Notes: generated by a model from the letters alone, not told the origin. A stretch of DNA of 64,000 bases from Ypsolopha sequella (GCA_934047225.1 CAKOHE010000114.1:248001-312000), one strand, 5' to 3'; numbered from the stretch's first letter, positions 19,450-32,590 are shown. A program made the numbers and translations.

Positions 19450-22400
19450 GATTATTGATCTCAAGCAAGACTGAGAGTACAGCGTTCTTTCTGCCTCTAG
19501 ATAAACTTTTTTTTTAATTTCGCATATGTTATTGATCCGTAATACTGATTACTTACAAGCCGGTCTATGTACTTTTACGCATTGTATTATGAAAATTAGA
19601 GTGCATTATGTTATGTTTATGTTGTTCAAGAACAACCCCGAGGAGAGTCTCCAGTATGAATTTGGCTACTCAAAATATCAATCAGTCACCTTATTTAGCG
19701 AGATGGAGTCGTCCCAGTTACGACGAAGTTATGATAGGTTCTAACAGATGGCGCTAGTTTATTTAGTATTTTTTAAAAAATTGCAGCATTCGTTCGTAAA
19801 ATTTATTAGAGCTTCATTAGAGCTTTTTTATTTTTGTATGATTTTATAATCGATAAAAATGTGATTATACTCTTATTATGCTTATATCATTGCATAAATC
19901 AACAGCATTATTTATGTAAAATAATTTGTTTATTACCTGTAAATATTATGAATTTAGAAAAAAAAAGTTTGGTACCTACATCATCTCTCTCAATTCGCGG
20001 GTTTCTCCCATAATTCAATGTTTTTACCAATCTAAAAGTAGTTTGCTTGAAAGGATGTATTGTAAGTACACCATACATGATTCTTCAGAAAGTCACATCA
20101 TCGAATAATTATCTTGAATTTGATGGAAAATAATCATTTTGATGGATCAAATAAAAAACAAGTAGGTAATTTTGAAATTATTCAAAAAAAATAGAAAAAG
20201 AAAACATTTGTAGTGATGTGGGATCGATCCTTGCTCGAGCAGATCGAAATTCCACAGATGTAACCATTAGACCAATCAATCTCTACATCGCGCCTTGAAA
20301 TTAACAATTATTTTATATATAAATTCATTGTTTATGTGTGCGTGCATAGCTACGACAAAATAGCAAATTTTAAAATTGTTTGGGCCCGATGTAGAAACAT
20401 ACAACAGAAAATGACACAATTCTGCCTTTATAAAATAATTAACACATTAAAACTGTCGCATAATACAACGGAGCGAAATATTTTGTTTATTTACTATTTT
20501 TAAATACAAAAACCAAATTATAGTACCGCAGCGCCATTTATTGACAGGAAACTTAGAATCAGGCACTAGTGTTTAACCTTAAGCCAATATATGGAATTCA
20601 TCAATATTACAAATAATAAAAGGTGAATCAAATCTCTGCAGCAATTCTGCAACAGTCAGCTTCTTAAGAGGCTGTACAACTGTGAACTTACTATGTTAAA
20701 CTATACCTGCTACTTAAGACGATACTTCACACTAAGTTCTGTAAATACTCTGTTTGACCACGTTATGAACAAAATACATTATTATTATTTGTTTTAATAA
20801 CCACTACCAATAATTGGGGATGGATGAGATGAGGTATTTCTGAGTTTGAAACTTAATAATTTATTGATGATCAAAGCTGAATAATATTTTAACAGCTGAC
20901 CTTTATGTATGTCGTAAAACTTATTACTCGATAGATACTTTTATACGAAAAATAACTTATTTAGTCGGCAATCTTCAAAATTCTTACATCTGTGATTATC
21001 TGGTCATAAAATAGAGACTCAAAGTAAGCCATATTAGCAACTTCTCAGAAGTACCTTCCCTTGGATGTGGAATACCCCCTTGACTTTTTTTAGTGTATAC
21101 TTTTTTTTTAATTCAAAATTTAAGATTTATTTATTTATTTTTAAATTTACGCGCCTATGTTGGTTCCCTGACTACACAACTCTGGTAAAGAACCAACAAG
21201 AAATCCAGAGCGTCCCTAAACATTGAAATCACTCGTGTTGCACCATGTCCTATTCAATGATTCAGCCTCTTAACAAATCTACTCAAGTAGTGACTAGCTG
21301 TTTCAGTTAAAATTATTTTCTTTTAGACTTTCATATTCAGCGTATAGTCATTCTGTTAACTATTCAATAGAGAACTTCTATCAAGTCAAAATTGTAAAAA
21401 CTTCTGTAATACAATCGTCTTTGTTATATTTAAGACAAGTCAGATAAGTACCAATATCTACATTAGAATTTTATCCATTTTATAGAAATCTCTCAAATAA
21501 ACTTAGATATAGAAATGGTTTCCATGATTTTGGATCTAGAACAATATTTAAGGCTATGTCTGTGCCGGATATTATATTGACTAAAATAGCAACATGAACA
21601 TTTTATTTGTTCACTTGTGCAAAAAAGAAATAGGTAAGTCTTATAATTTTGTATGGCATTTTTACCAAAATAGTAGCTTCTCACTATTTATCTGACCCAG
21701 ATCCATAGTATGGGCTAAGTAGGCACTCAACTAGACCAAATTCTGGACTATTTCTGTTGAACCAAGACTTGTACTACTTGTCTTAAATTTTATAAGAGCT
21801 TGAAGATGTCCTTTATTTTTAGAAACAGACTTCAGCAATAAAGCTATACGATCTACATACTTCCTGGATTCAGAATAATTTTCAACGTTATTAAGGCTAT
21901 CTCTCGGCTATGTATGATTTTACTATATGACGAACAAATAAATGAATCTACACACACCTGACGAAGTATAGACGCCTTAACCATTTCAGTATAAGGTTGA
22001 CTATAGTAGTACTGCTATGCCTGACTACAGAGGAGCTATAAATTCTAGTCTCCTGGCGAATATAAATTCATCTTTACTAATATACCTTTATTTTCAGGTA
22101 AATTAATTTATAATTCGAAAACATTCCTTCTCCAAAAAAACTGCAAACTCGCAATAACCAAACCTTTCTCCAAACTATTTATATAATTGAAATCTTTCCA
22201 ATTTATAAGGAAACTTATGATTCCAAAATTATTTAAACTAAGCTTTGTACATATATACTGAAGCTTTATTTATTTTAAAATAAAATGCATTATCTGAATC
22301 TATGAAATTCACAATTTCGATATCAAAATCACCAACTTTATTTTAGGCTGATCATGTGATTTTTCTCATTGAACACTTTATCATGGAAACCACTCTAAAT

Positions 22401-24900
22401 GGATTAAAATATGAACTTGAAGTCTGCCCTAATCGATAAGTGAGTAACTATGGACCCGAAACTATTTTTTCTAGTTGCAAAATCAATACTAGATAAATTC
22501 ACTGGATGCAAGACTTCACCAAAATAAACCATTTTTATGAAAGGTTACTGCAAAATTGATCAAACAATTATTACAGAATTTGAAACACTTTTTTAGTAAT
22601 TATACATGGAAATATCTCTGATTTTAATTGAGAGAATATTACTTTCAAATTATTCTTTATATTTGCGAACTCACATAAGGTTTTACTCAGATTTTCACAA
22701 CAAAAGCACTCACTTCAAACACATCACTTACCCTACATAAAGGTCAAACTTAGTTTTCTAAGAAATAATACTTCACTTCACAAATCTATAGTCAAGAGAT
22801 TGTTTCTGATCAATACCAGATTCTCTCGGCCACAAACCTAAATAATAATCTAGAATTTTCAATAATTCTAGTAACCTGACTGCTCAAACATTTACCTACC
22901 TACCTGTCCAACACAAAATGTTACAGACAACAATATTGGAACCTTCTGGAGTTCTGTCCTACCCACTCAACTTCTCGCGCTTTCCCGCGTTCTTTTCTAA
23001 CCCGTAAATAAATTACCACCCTACATCGAAGCATGATAATACTTACTTAATAGTAAGTATAACCTTGAACTGAAAAATATCAATAATAGATTACCTACCT
23101 ATGATTTTACCTGCCTATCATGTCCTAAAACAAATATCCCTAAGCTGTTGGGTGTGTGAATATTTCAAAACTAGAGGAAATTCTTCACATTTACATTTAA
23201 TTTCGTATGTCAACAGACTCGGGGTGCAATGAGTTCTGGCCTATCCTAGCTAAAATTTGATGAAGCTAGGTGAGTTAGTCCTCTAAATGTGCCTAAAAAC
23301 CTATTACTCCCTAGCCTATCCCTATATGGGTGCAATATGTACATATATAGATAACAAGGATACTTGTGGCCAAAGAACCTAAAACCACAAGCGGATAGGA
23401 AGGAAAATAAGGTACCCTGCCAAGTGCAATGCAGGAAGAAAGATTTTCTCTCGTGTACAAGCCAGTCTCAGCAGATACTATTAAGGCGCATTTTGCTGAC
23501 CTCGCCCGAGAGAGGAAATTACTGAAATCGGAAAAACACTCCCGGTGATACCCTACATTATTTGTCCTATACAATTTCAAGGTAATTCCTCGCCATACCA
23601 GCTCGAGAAACACCCATGCTACCCACCCCAGCAACCCCAAACTAGCTTCGAAACCTATATTTAATTTACTGAACGCTACGAAACGACTTTAATACTTTAT
23701 CAACAAATCGCGATTCAAAGAGAAACTTGCCTCTGACAAGCCCGCAATGAATATCTAATAAATTAAAAATTATGCGCCCGTGACTCTAAATTTTGTACAT
23801 CAAAACCGAAAATTAAACATTTAGGCTAAGCGAGTGCCTTCCGCTTTATAAAAATACCTTTGGCAAATACGTCTGCATTGCCCAAGAAAAATCTGCTAAT
23901 CCCCCTGAAAATCGCGTGAAATGGCCTTATAAAGCCTTTTCTTCTCTCCCCTGTTCGACGCCCACGCAACCTTTCTAGATGTCTTCCTATTGGCTAGCCG
24001 ACGCCGCTCCAAATCGTACGATATTACGTCACACTAACCATTTCTCTGGCTCTCCACAACGAACTTGTTATAACCAGTTCTTCTATCATCAATTGCTGAA
24101 TATATTTTAGCCTCTTTCCCCCTTAACCCAAAGTTCAATTTTAGTTACAATTTGTTTTTGCGCCTACAGATTAAATTTCTCCGCCGCGGTTTGAACATGC
24201 CACGTGTAGTTCTGAGAATTTTTGAATCTTTCAAGAACATTCGAATTCCAGCTGCCATATTGTTTGCTACACAACAATACTACGCTTTTTAAGACCTTAA
24301 TGAAATAATGAGCAGCATGAACATTTTATCATAATAATGTTTAGAGTTACAAGGAAGGTGAAACCCTTAATGGTTTAATCATTCGATATTTCCTTTACTT
24401 TAAGTTGATTATTCATCTAAGCATATGAGTTTTGGTGGACCCTTCGACCTGTGGTTGGTTCCGTCTCAGTTTGGAATGTTGCCAATTTACCGAAACTTCT
24501 AAGTATTAAGGTTCATACATCATTTGTATGTTTATTATGAATAAGTACATAATAATTGTCCATTTTAGTGATACCCAATGACAGCATACCATGTGGAATG
24601 TTACAGTTTGCTTCACGATTATGAAGCAGTGTTCCTCTGTGGAGTCCCTTAACACTATACTTCAGTAACAAGTACATATTTCATTGCGGATGAGTTATTC
24701 CGTGTTTTTTGTGAGTGTTTGAGTTTTTGGGAAGGCAAAAGTGTGAACGGTTAATTTAAGTTTCGTTTATATGTAGATTTATGTTAAAATGTTTGTTTTC
24801 TTAGATAAACAAGGTTAAATTAAATTAGTTGGCGAAATTCGAAACATATGTAGAACATTTCCATATGAACAACTTCTTCTATTAGGACTGTGCAAAATTC
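19450..24900. other. Long region without a recognisable gene
   Basis: Scattered short ORFs (for example 19526-19744, 21493-21684 and 23311-23640) show no family motif, splice context or repeat match, and I do not call them genes. A tRNA-like phrase near 20215-20290 (minus strand: GGTCTAATGGTTAC A-box-like, GGATCGATCCC B-box-like) could be an old SINE. The region may be intergenic or a long intron of an unseen gene. Confidence 0.45.
20215..20290 (-). repeat. Possible tRNA-like SINE head
   Basis: On the minus strand a GGTCTAATGGTTACATC A-box-like motif lies about 35-40 bp before GGATCGATCCC. The stem pairing is poor and no second copy was found, so confidence is low. Confidence 0.25.
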
Positions 24901-25021
24901 TTATATATTTTTTTCAACTTTCCATACTGGACCAGTCATGATTGGGACAATTTGGATGGGAGGAAGTAAAAAAAAGTTACGAATTTCGCTTAGCTTCCAT
25001 AAAAATGGTTGTTCATATAGA

Positions 25022-25995
25022 CTAGAAAGAAGAAAGAAAGAAAAGAAAGAAAAGTAATTTATTTTAAAATACCACAAACACGAGAAAGAACATAAAAACA
25101 TACAAAATAACAAACAATACAAATAACAAACAGTACGAGTAAACATAACATTAGGAAAACAGTGGTTTCAGCTCAGCTTAATGCTGGAGTAGGGGCTACA
25201 GCGCTGGTATTCTGCTGAACCCTGACTTAAAATTAATATTGAAGCTTAACCTATACCTATGCTAGGTGGCTTATATTTAAATACACATAAAGATAAGAAG
25301 AATGTGCAGGAGATATATATAAATAAATAATTATATTTATATAAAACATAAATTATATACATATATACCAAAATAAAAAAATATACAATAACAAAAATTT
25401 TCATTACAAGGCTTATATTATTTTTGTAGGTCTAAAAGGTACTTTTTCAATTTAATACGGAATGTTGCCTTTGTTTTGCACTCTCTGATGGGTGGGGGCA
25501 AATCATTCCATACTTTTGACGCCCTGTATCGAAAACTGCCTTTGAATCCAGCCGATTGATGTTTGGGTACAATAATGAGGTAATCTGAAGCTCTTGTTGC
25601 ATATCGATTGACGCTAGAGGACCATGTAATTTTGTCATATAAAAACTTAGGGTGTTTGTGCTTGATTATCCCAAATAACATGACCCCAAAATGCAAGTCG
25701 CGACGAGCAGACATTTTTAATTGATTGCTATCAATTAGGTAAGGCGTGACGTGAGTACGAGAAGGAATATTGTAACAAAACCGTGTACACGCATTTTGTA
25801 CCCGCTGGACAAGACGTTGTGATCTTGACAGCATGCAGCCCCCAAATACTACATCTCCATAATTCAATTTAGATAAAATCAAAGTTTCACACATTTGAAT
25901 TCTAACTTCGACACTAATATACTTTCTTATTCTATAAAGTAACTTTAACCTATAAAAACAGTTTTTGACCACATTGATAACATGATTTTCAAAAC
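25022..25995 (-). mobile_element. LINE B, 3' portion (RT C-terminus and 3' UTR)
   Basis: This is the minus-strand tail of a jockey/CR1-like LINE. The coding part runs from about 25995 to 25418 and includes the conserved late region (LNYGDVVFGG, QRVQNACTRF, RASKVWNDLPPPIRECK) ending KYLLDLQK-stop. A 3' UTR follows and ends near 25022 in a TTTCTTTCTTTC-type tail. Its upstream continuation is found at 31583-31745, because another LINE has inserted between the two parts. Joining the flanks keeps the LINE B frame. Confidence 0.8.
25418..25972 (-). pseudogene. LINE B reverse-transcriptase C-terminal fragment
   Basis: This 184-aa open segment covers the thumb/C-terminal part of a non-LTR retrotransposon ORF2. 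The catalytic palm is absent. The Met at 25972 is not a start: the frame continues upstream (SFENHVINVV) up to the poly-T junction at 25996. No independent function is expected. Confidence 0.8.
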
Positions 25996-26020
25996 TTTTT
26001 TTTTTTTTTTTTTTTTTTTA
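25996..26020 (-). other. Poly(A) tail of LINE A (T25 on plus strand)
   Basis: A 25-nt T run marks the 3' end of the minus-strand LINE A. It abuts LINE B sequence (GTTTTGAAAATC on the minus strand). A similar GTCTTTT occurs at the other junction near 31583-31590, consistent with a short target duplication. Confidence 0.75.
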
Positions 26021-26933
26021 GTTTATTTATTCATAGTTAAATTTATTTACATATTTAAGAGTTTAAAGCCATCCGACTAAAACCACATGGTTTATGCGCG
26101 GTATGGCGAGATCGCAAACTTTATGCTAAACTAACTAAACTAATTCTAACTTATATTATGTTAAATAACATCACGCAGCCACAGGCTGCTGATGTTGAAG
26201 AAAATAAAGCTTTATGGCACTTTTTCGCTTTTTATTATTATTTAAGTTTTTTAGTCTATCTAATGTATGGGTAGGTATTTCATTTAGTATTAAAGGAAGC
26301 ATGTACTCCCATGTTCTCATACCATATATATTATTATAGTTAGGTAGTTTATAAGTAGGTAGGTAAGTTAGGTTTCGTAAGTTCTTAGGCCTAGTTTTCT
26401 TAATAAGTTTATCTTCATTATCATATTCTTCACAAATAATAGCCATTTTTATTTTACTATAGATATTAATAATTTTACAGAAGTCAAATAAGCCTTTTTC
26501 GTCGCCATTGTATTTGTTTTTAATATTGTTAGGCACAATGACTTTTAATAATCTAAGTTGTAGTCTATAGATGTTGTCGATATAGCTTTTATAAGTACGA
26601 CCATAACTACTAATACCATAGCTTATAATTGAGTCAGCAAGTGATAGATACATTATTCTTAATATATTATAAGGTAATTTGTATTTAATTATACACAATT
26701 TTGATAGAATGCCTCGCAGCTTGTTACATAGGTATTCAATATGTGGACCCCAGTTCAGATTGTTATCTATAATGAGACCTAGGTACTTATGTTGTTTGAC
26801 AAGTTCCAGATGCTCACAGTTACATGTATTGTGATTTTTATGTAAACATTGATGGTCATGGGCAACGATGTACGGAGTGATTAAGGTTTTTAAGTATGGG
26901 GAGTGAATGTGTAAAAGTTTAGTTTTTTGTGAA
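26021..26933 (-). mobile_element. LINE A, 3' portion (RT thumb/C-terminus and 3' UTR)
   Basis: The minus-strand coding frame is open from 26933 to 26171. It begins NSQKTKLLHIHS, includes the thumb motif KYLGLIIDNNLNWGPHI, and ends HQQPVAA-stop. A short 3' UTR and a poly(A) tail follow. It continues directly from the LINE A palm domain at 29739 once the TTAA-flanked block at 26938-29734 is disregarded: ...HDVGLV then INSQKTK in the same frame. Confidence 0.85.
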
Positions 26934-26937
26934 TTAA

Positions 26938-29734
26938 GGCTCCAGTCCCCTAAAAATCAGTATTCTTGCAGAATTATCAGAAAAGAAAGATTTTATTTTA
27001 GTTAGTAAGAAAGCAATAAATAAAATACATTTTACGTTAATTTATAGTGTGGAATTTGAAGATTTCAAAACACATTTTTTCATTTACTTTAATGCTACTT
27101 TTAATAGGTTTTTTAGGCTTTAAACATACCTTTATTTATGTTCTACGCGTTGAGAGTCTCATTCATGCACACGTCACGTAAAAATTATGACAAAAACAAG
27201 AAATTTATTCAGGTAACATTTATTCCCATATCTTCAACAATAATCTTACCTGGTTAATTTTTTGGATAATACTTTAGTTTTCTTATTTCGAGTGCTTTAA
27301 GTAGTTGTAATTTTATGAATTCAACCACTGATAAAATATTTTTTTTCTACTAGAAAACTATCGTTTAGCGTAGTCAAATTTAAAACACGTAGAATAGAAC
27401 TATTAATAAGTGAAATAACAAAAAACTGTATTTAAAAAATTATTTTAAGAACATTTATCAAATCGAAACTTATCGAGAGTTTAAAACACAAAACGCGTCG
27501 ATATTTCCCTCAGTTTCGCTGGGACATCGCAGCGTTCAGACGTGTGTTGTGTAGCTCGACGTCATTTTACCTCCCGCTCGCACGGTTGCTCCCTTTCCCT
27601 CGCGTAGATTCTTATGGAGAGGCGAACTGTATCATGAAAGTTGCTCTACTTGAATATTGCACTTATCGTTTAATAAGTAAACTATGAATAAAATATTTTT
27701 TGAATATTTTAAGAAATCCCTGTTTCGATAAAATAAAGTCTAATCTACGTCCGTCCGTATTTCACAGCATCATAACTTTAGCACCGTAAAGATAAAGACA
27801 TGAAATTTGGCACAAAAATAGCATTAATTTGCCTACATATTACATTGTAAAAAAAATATGAAAAATTTGAAATTGTTTAAAATATTTTCAAAACAAAAGT
27901 GAGAAAAATAAAAAATATCCTAAAAATACAATATGGGTATCAAACTGTAGACACTAAAAAGGTGATTGCAAAAATATATACTTTTACTATATTTACTGGC
28001 ACTGGTTTTGTGAAATCTTAAAAAAAAACCACAATAATGTGTATGTCCGAAACTGGTAGACCGAAAAATATGAAAAAAATTTCCATTTTAGATCATAACT
28101 GACCAATAACCGGGAAAACTAAAGTGATTTAAAAATAACAAAAAAAAAGGAAAATAAATGAAAAAAAAATTTAAAAAAATACAATATGGGTATCACATTG
28201 TAGGTATTAAAAAGCTTATTGTAATAATATATAGTTTGGCTATATTTAATTGCATCTATTTCGATAAATCCTTGAAAATCTATAAAAAAATATTCATTTG
28301 TCCCCCCTCTTATCTCCAAAACTGGTGGACCGAAAAATATGAAAAAAATCATGGTAATACGCGTTTACGTAAGAATTACAGAAAAAAAATGATAAAACTA
28401 AATTTATCATCCACAATACGGAACCCTAGGTTCTGACTGGAGTCTGACTCGCACTTGGCCGGTTTTTTTTCAAGATGTTTGCGGTAGGCCGTTTTTTTGG
28501 GTGGTTTTAATTTAGTTTTCGGAGCTTTTATTGCTACCCTTAATTTTTACCATAAGTATCCGGTTATCCGGATAATACATTATCCATTACCCGGATAGTA
28601 AAAATCTGCGAATAATTGCATGCCCTAATTCGCTAAGATTAAGTTATGTTAATGTGTGTTAATTCGAAAACCCGTAAAGCCGTATTTTAGAAGGTCTAAA
28701 AAACCCACGGGGATGGCGTGACACAAATTTTGTACCAGCACCGCTGGTGCCACTTTTTGGAATAACTAAAGCCGAAGCTACATCCTTTTTATTACTTTAC
28801 TTACTTTTATTTAAAATATCTTAAAAAGCTATCGAAGTCACTAAAACCGACAGTCGAGATAACAACGTGCTAGACAATAATGCATCAAAACAAAAGAACG
28901 TACGCAGCTGCGGTTCTTATCATTAAAACATCACATTTCTAAAACTACATTTTTTACCTTTTTTATTGCACCTTAGTCATAATCGTGGACACACAAACCG
29001 ACAGACACTTAATTACCGTAAGAGTTTCTATTTTTGCTATTATATTACTTTAAGAACTGATTGTAATATGTGTGTGAGTATTAGGAATACATAATTTTAA
29101 ATGTTTTCATTGTTACGATTTGATTATTAATTTTCTACATTTCCAAATTTTATAAAGGTATTTTTTATGTACGGCATTAGTTAAATGAAAATCTTGATGA
29201 ATAAAGAAATTTTCGGGCACAACTACACGCTTTTTAGGGCATGCAGATTTCCTTAGAGCGATAGGGCTGATCACGTTGAGACGTAATAATCGTCAGAGAA
29301 ACGCGGGTGTACTTATAGGTACACGTATGGGTGGACTTATGACTTGCATCTCACAGTTCACACTCGGAACACCTCGTGACACCCCTTCGGTAAAAATCTG
29401 CAAATAATTGCATGACCTAAATGTATTGTGTCTAAATACTAATCACTCTTACTGCTACCAATAAGCCATCTATTCCAGGTAGATTTACTTTTGTTTATTT
29501 TGCTTTTGCAAATTCATTTTGTTTGTTCCGATAAACAAACCAAACTTTGTAAATTACCGTTACTTGAATAATTAAAAATCTTCACATGTCAAATTTTAAG
29601 TAATCGTACACTCATTTAACGAAGTAGAGCAACATTCAGGTGCGGTCTCTAACATCTTAATGCAGCGGGGGGAGCGCCACTTCTAAAGACTCAGGCAAGA
29701 TGAAAGCGAAATGTTGCAAAGAGAGTCTGGGGCC
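26938..29734. mobile_element. 2.8-kb TTAA-flanked insertion within LINE A
   Basis: TTAA lies on both sides (26934-26937 and 29735-29738). The LINE frame is restored exactly if one TTAA and this block are removed, which is the footprint of TTAA-targeting (piggyBac-class) transposition. The ends are short imperfect inverted repeats, GGCTCCAGTCCCC and GGCCCCAGACTCTC. No transposase ORF with a DDD core is visible. Inside are an internal near-duplication (27928-28080 and 28181-28350) and, near 28410-28470, the lepidopteran repeat tail CGCACTTGGCCGGTTTTTTT. Confidence 0.6.
27925..28470 (+). repeat. Lepidopteran repeat with internal duplication, ending CTTGGCCGG(T)n
   Basis: Two diverged copies of a roughly 150-170 bp block share AATACAATATGGGTATCA, ACTGGT(A/G)GACCGAAAAAT and ATATGAAAAAAAT. 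The end, GGAACCCTAGG ... GACTCGCACTTGGCCGG plus a T run, matches the repeat end at 56890-56952. It is AT-rich and the ORFs here are shadows. Confidence 0.55.
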
Positions 29735-30627
29735 TTAATGACAAGTCCGACATCGTGAGCCCATTTACATAGGAGGTCAAAGTTACGTTGCATTATTAGT
29801 TGAGCTTCTTCAACATTTGTATGTGATACTATCAAACATGTGTCATCTGCAAACTGGTAAACGGACCCTTCGGAAAATATGTTACACATGTCATTTACAT
29901 ACAACAGGTACTCGGTAGGCCCAAAAATTGAACCTTGAGCGGTGCCTTCTTCAGTCGGAAACCGGTTGCTATGCACTCCACCTATATTGACTGATGTAAA
30001 TCTGTTTGTGTGATAGTTTTTCAGTAAGTTTCTGAAGGGGCCCTGTATGCCATTCTGCATCAGCTTGGAATAAAGTGTGTCATAATTTAGTGTATCAAAT
30101 GCTTTACTAAAATCAATAAATACAGCCAGCACATGCTGTCTGTCATTCATGTACTTGCTGACCTCATTAGTAAATTGAGAAAGTAATTGAGATGTATTTC
30201 GCTGTTTTTGGAAACCGAACTGCTTTTTATTGATAACTTTGTTTTTTATAAGAAATTTATTTATTTCGTTTCCGAGATACCTCTCAATTATTTTGTCAAT
30301 GCAAGATAGGATAGTAATTGGCCTATAGTTGTTTATGTCGATATGACTACCTTTTTTATAAATAGGTCTTATGGTACCTACTTTAAGTTTATCAGGATAC
30401 AATGAAGTTTTAATGCATGTATTAATAAGATGGGTAATAACGGGGGTAATGGATGTATTTATAAATTTTACATCTTTAGCTCGGATTTTATCTATTCCTG
30501 GACTTTTTTTATCATTCATATGTTTAATTATTGTATATATGACATCACTTTTGGCCTTTTGTAATCTTATTGAGAGATTCGGGCTATTAGTATAAGTGTG
30601 TTTCTTTAGAAGAGGTAGGTACATCAC
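29683..30627 (-). pseudogene. LINE A reverse transcriptase (fingers and palm), frameshifted
   Basis: A 314-aa open segment with the non-LTR RT series: KSPGIDKI, RPIYKKG, NYRPITILS, KQFGFQK, AVFIDFSKAFDTLN, EEGTAQGSIFGP, and the catalytic YQFADDTCLIV. The last 17 or so residues come from the TTAA-flanked insertion (below 29735). The start overlaps the upstream frame out of register near 30587-30627, so a frameshift separates it from the linker/endonuclease part. It is jockey/CR1-like by overall pattern; the clade was not tested. Confidence 0.88.
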
Positions 30628-31372
30628 AATAAGAGCAAATTTTTTTTACATTGTTTCTAAACTCACAGGCGAAGTTATTAGTCAAAGTAGGAATATCAGT
30701 TTTAAAAGATTTAATTATAATTTCATCGATGGATTTAACTAATTTACCACTTATTTGATTTATAATGTCCCACACTTTTTTTGGATTTTGAAAATTTTTA
30801 CAGATTTCCTTTCTATAAAAGTTATTTTTTACATTATTTATGTGTCTATTTGTCTTGTTTCTATATATGTTATACAATAATCTATTTTGGAGGTTACTTT
30901 CATCTTTTTTCCAGATAGCAAACAGTTCATCTCTTTTATCACACATTGATATTATTTTTTTACTTATCCATTTACATGATTGCCGTTTACCCTGCTTTAT
31001 TTTTACAGTCATCTTACATTTTTCGTATACACAATTAAACTTTTCAACAATGAAATCCAAAATTTTATTTGCATCATTATAAGATAAAGCCTCATTCCAG
31101 TCAATACTAGATAGTTCCGACTGCATCTTAATAGTATCGACCTTAGTCACTGTTTTATATGAATCACTTTTGTTTGTTAACGAGCTATCGATTATCTCGA
31201 AACCAGTTATAAAATGGTCGGCCAGTGCATTGTGTATAACAGCTGTTCGCACGGTTTGATGATCGACACTTCGTACAAATATATGGTCTATACATGACTT
31301 GGTTATTAGGTTACCCTTTTTTTCTATACGAGTGAACTGACTAATTCCACATACCAAGCCAGCTCCGTACAA
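30587..31372 (-). pseudogene. LINE A endonuclease end and EN-RT linker
   Basis: A 261-aa open segment. Its first third holds the C-terminal motifs of an apurinic-like endonuclease (SCIDHIFVR and LADHFITGFEI), and the rest is a basic linker (KQGKRQSCKWISKK ... KKVWDIINQISGK). It is separated from the upstream endonuclease segment (31378-31695) by a one-base frameshift near 31378 and from the RT by another near 30600. It is therefore a dead copy. Confidence 0.85.
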
Positions 31373-31377
31373 GGAAT

Positions 31378-31695
31378 TTAAGTATTGTTTACTATCGAGT
31401 CAGGTTTCTTAAGGTCCAAGTTTATATCGCCTAATAGTACATAGCTTTGTTTTAAAGGACATTTAGATATCATACGAGACAGTTCTGTAATGAAACTTTG
31501 TTTGTTTAGTTTTGGTGGCCTATAAACGGCGCATAAACCTATAGTATAATTATAGTTAGTTTTTACTTGGCCCAAAAAAAAAGACTCTTTTAAAAGACTA
31601 TCCATTTGCATTCCCAGATTTTTTGCTTCACTCACTCTTTCAATGTCAATACCCTTAATCATTACTTTTGGGGTCTGAGCTATGCAATCTGACAC
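31378..31695 (-). pseudogene. Chimeric LINE ORF: LINE B thumb joined to LINE A endonuclease
   Basis: The first 38 or so residues (KVMIKGIDIERVSEAKNLG) are the RT thumb of LINE B. The frame then crosses the insertion junction near 31573-31590 into the LINE A endonuclease (GLCAVYRPPK, YVLLGDINLDL). The ORF is an accident of nesting and not a gene. Upstream of the Met, LINE B coding continues (KTKFILLGTNK) to about 31745. Confidence 0.8.
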
Positions 31696-31745
31696 TTGCT
31701 TATTAGTACCAAGCAGAATAAATTTTGTTTTATACCAGTTTATAC
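31573..31745 (-). mobile_element. LINE B, 5' remaining portion, and LINE A 5' junction
   Basis: LINE B resumes here (thumb residues WYKTKFILLGTNKQ to NLGMQMDSLLKESF) and joins in frame to FENHVINVV at 25995. LINE A is 5'-truncated in its endonuclease domain at this junction. LINE B is itself 5'-truncated near 31745. Confidence 0.75.
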
Positions 31746-31879
31746 TAGTAATACCAGTAATAGTAGGTAGATACTACCTATGTTTTGAGTTTCGCCAACT
31801 AATATTATTTAACCTTATAATATACTAGATTCTAAGTAAAGAAAAAAAAATGTATCCTTACTTACTTAATTTATACAGT

Positions 31880-32590
31880 GCAATGGTCTCCTGGAATGCT
31901 GTATTAATGTTAAGTAAATAAATATTTATTTATTTATAACACTTTTTGCACATTAACACAAATAACTTAAAAGACAAAAGAAACAATTAAACATGGTGTA
32001 CAAGGGCGGCACTTATTGCTAATAGCAATATCTTCTAGGCAACCCTTGGTAGCTAACAGAAAGATTAACAAAATAACATGTGGAGGTGTAAATACTAAAC
32101 AGAAAATAATAGGGAGATCAAGATTAAAATATAAACTAAATATCTAAGACATCAACTTATATATAAAAATCCATAAACATACTGAAATAAATAAATACAT
32201 ACCTATAAAATATACACATACATAAATAATAAATAAACATACAAAAATTATTATAATATTGGATATTTGAGTTCTAAGATGGGTACTCTGTTGAGAAAAA
32301 TCGTTTCACTTTTAATCCTGATAAAAACACTTGTACTGATTCAAAATCACTTTTTATTACTCCAACCGGTTTTGCCTTATGGCATTATCAAGGAACACTG
32401 TTAAATATAATAAACAATAAAGAAATGTGTAGTGGATGTTTACATTGCAAATGGTGAATATGGTGATGGTTTCACTTTTATTTTAAAGTGATTTGTATTT
32501 TTCAATGCCTGAATTGACCCTGGTAAGCGATTCCAGAGTCTTGCAGCGTGTACCGAAAATGAGTCACTGGAAAATCCTGTTCTGTAGATA
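31880..32590 (-). mobile_element. Third LINE fragment: ORF2 C-terminus and 3' UTR
   Basis: The minus frame from about 32590 reads TGFSSDSFSVHAARLWNRLP, then GSIQALKNTNHFKIKVK and a stop near 32440. This is the conserved C-terminal tail of CR1/jockey-like ORF2. The sequence on to about 31900 fits a 3' UTR ending in AATAAATATTTATTTATTTA. No catalytic domain is present. Confidence 0.65.

Noticed and set aside
23311..23640. 109-aa minus-strand ORF as a gene
   Set aside because: No recognisable motif, no splice or promoter context and no repeat of the frame elsewhere; its length is within chance for this stretch.
31378..31695. Separate 105-aa gene with an RT-like and an endonuclease-like half
   Set aside because: The frame crosses the LINE A/LINE B insertion junction; both halves are explained by nested retrotransposons.
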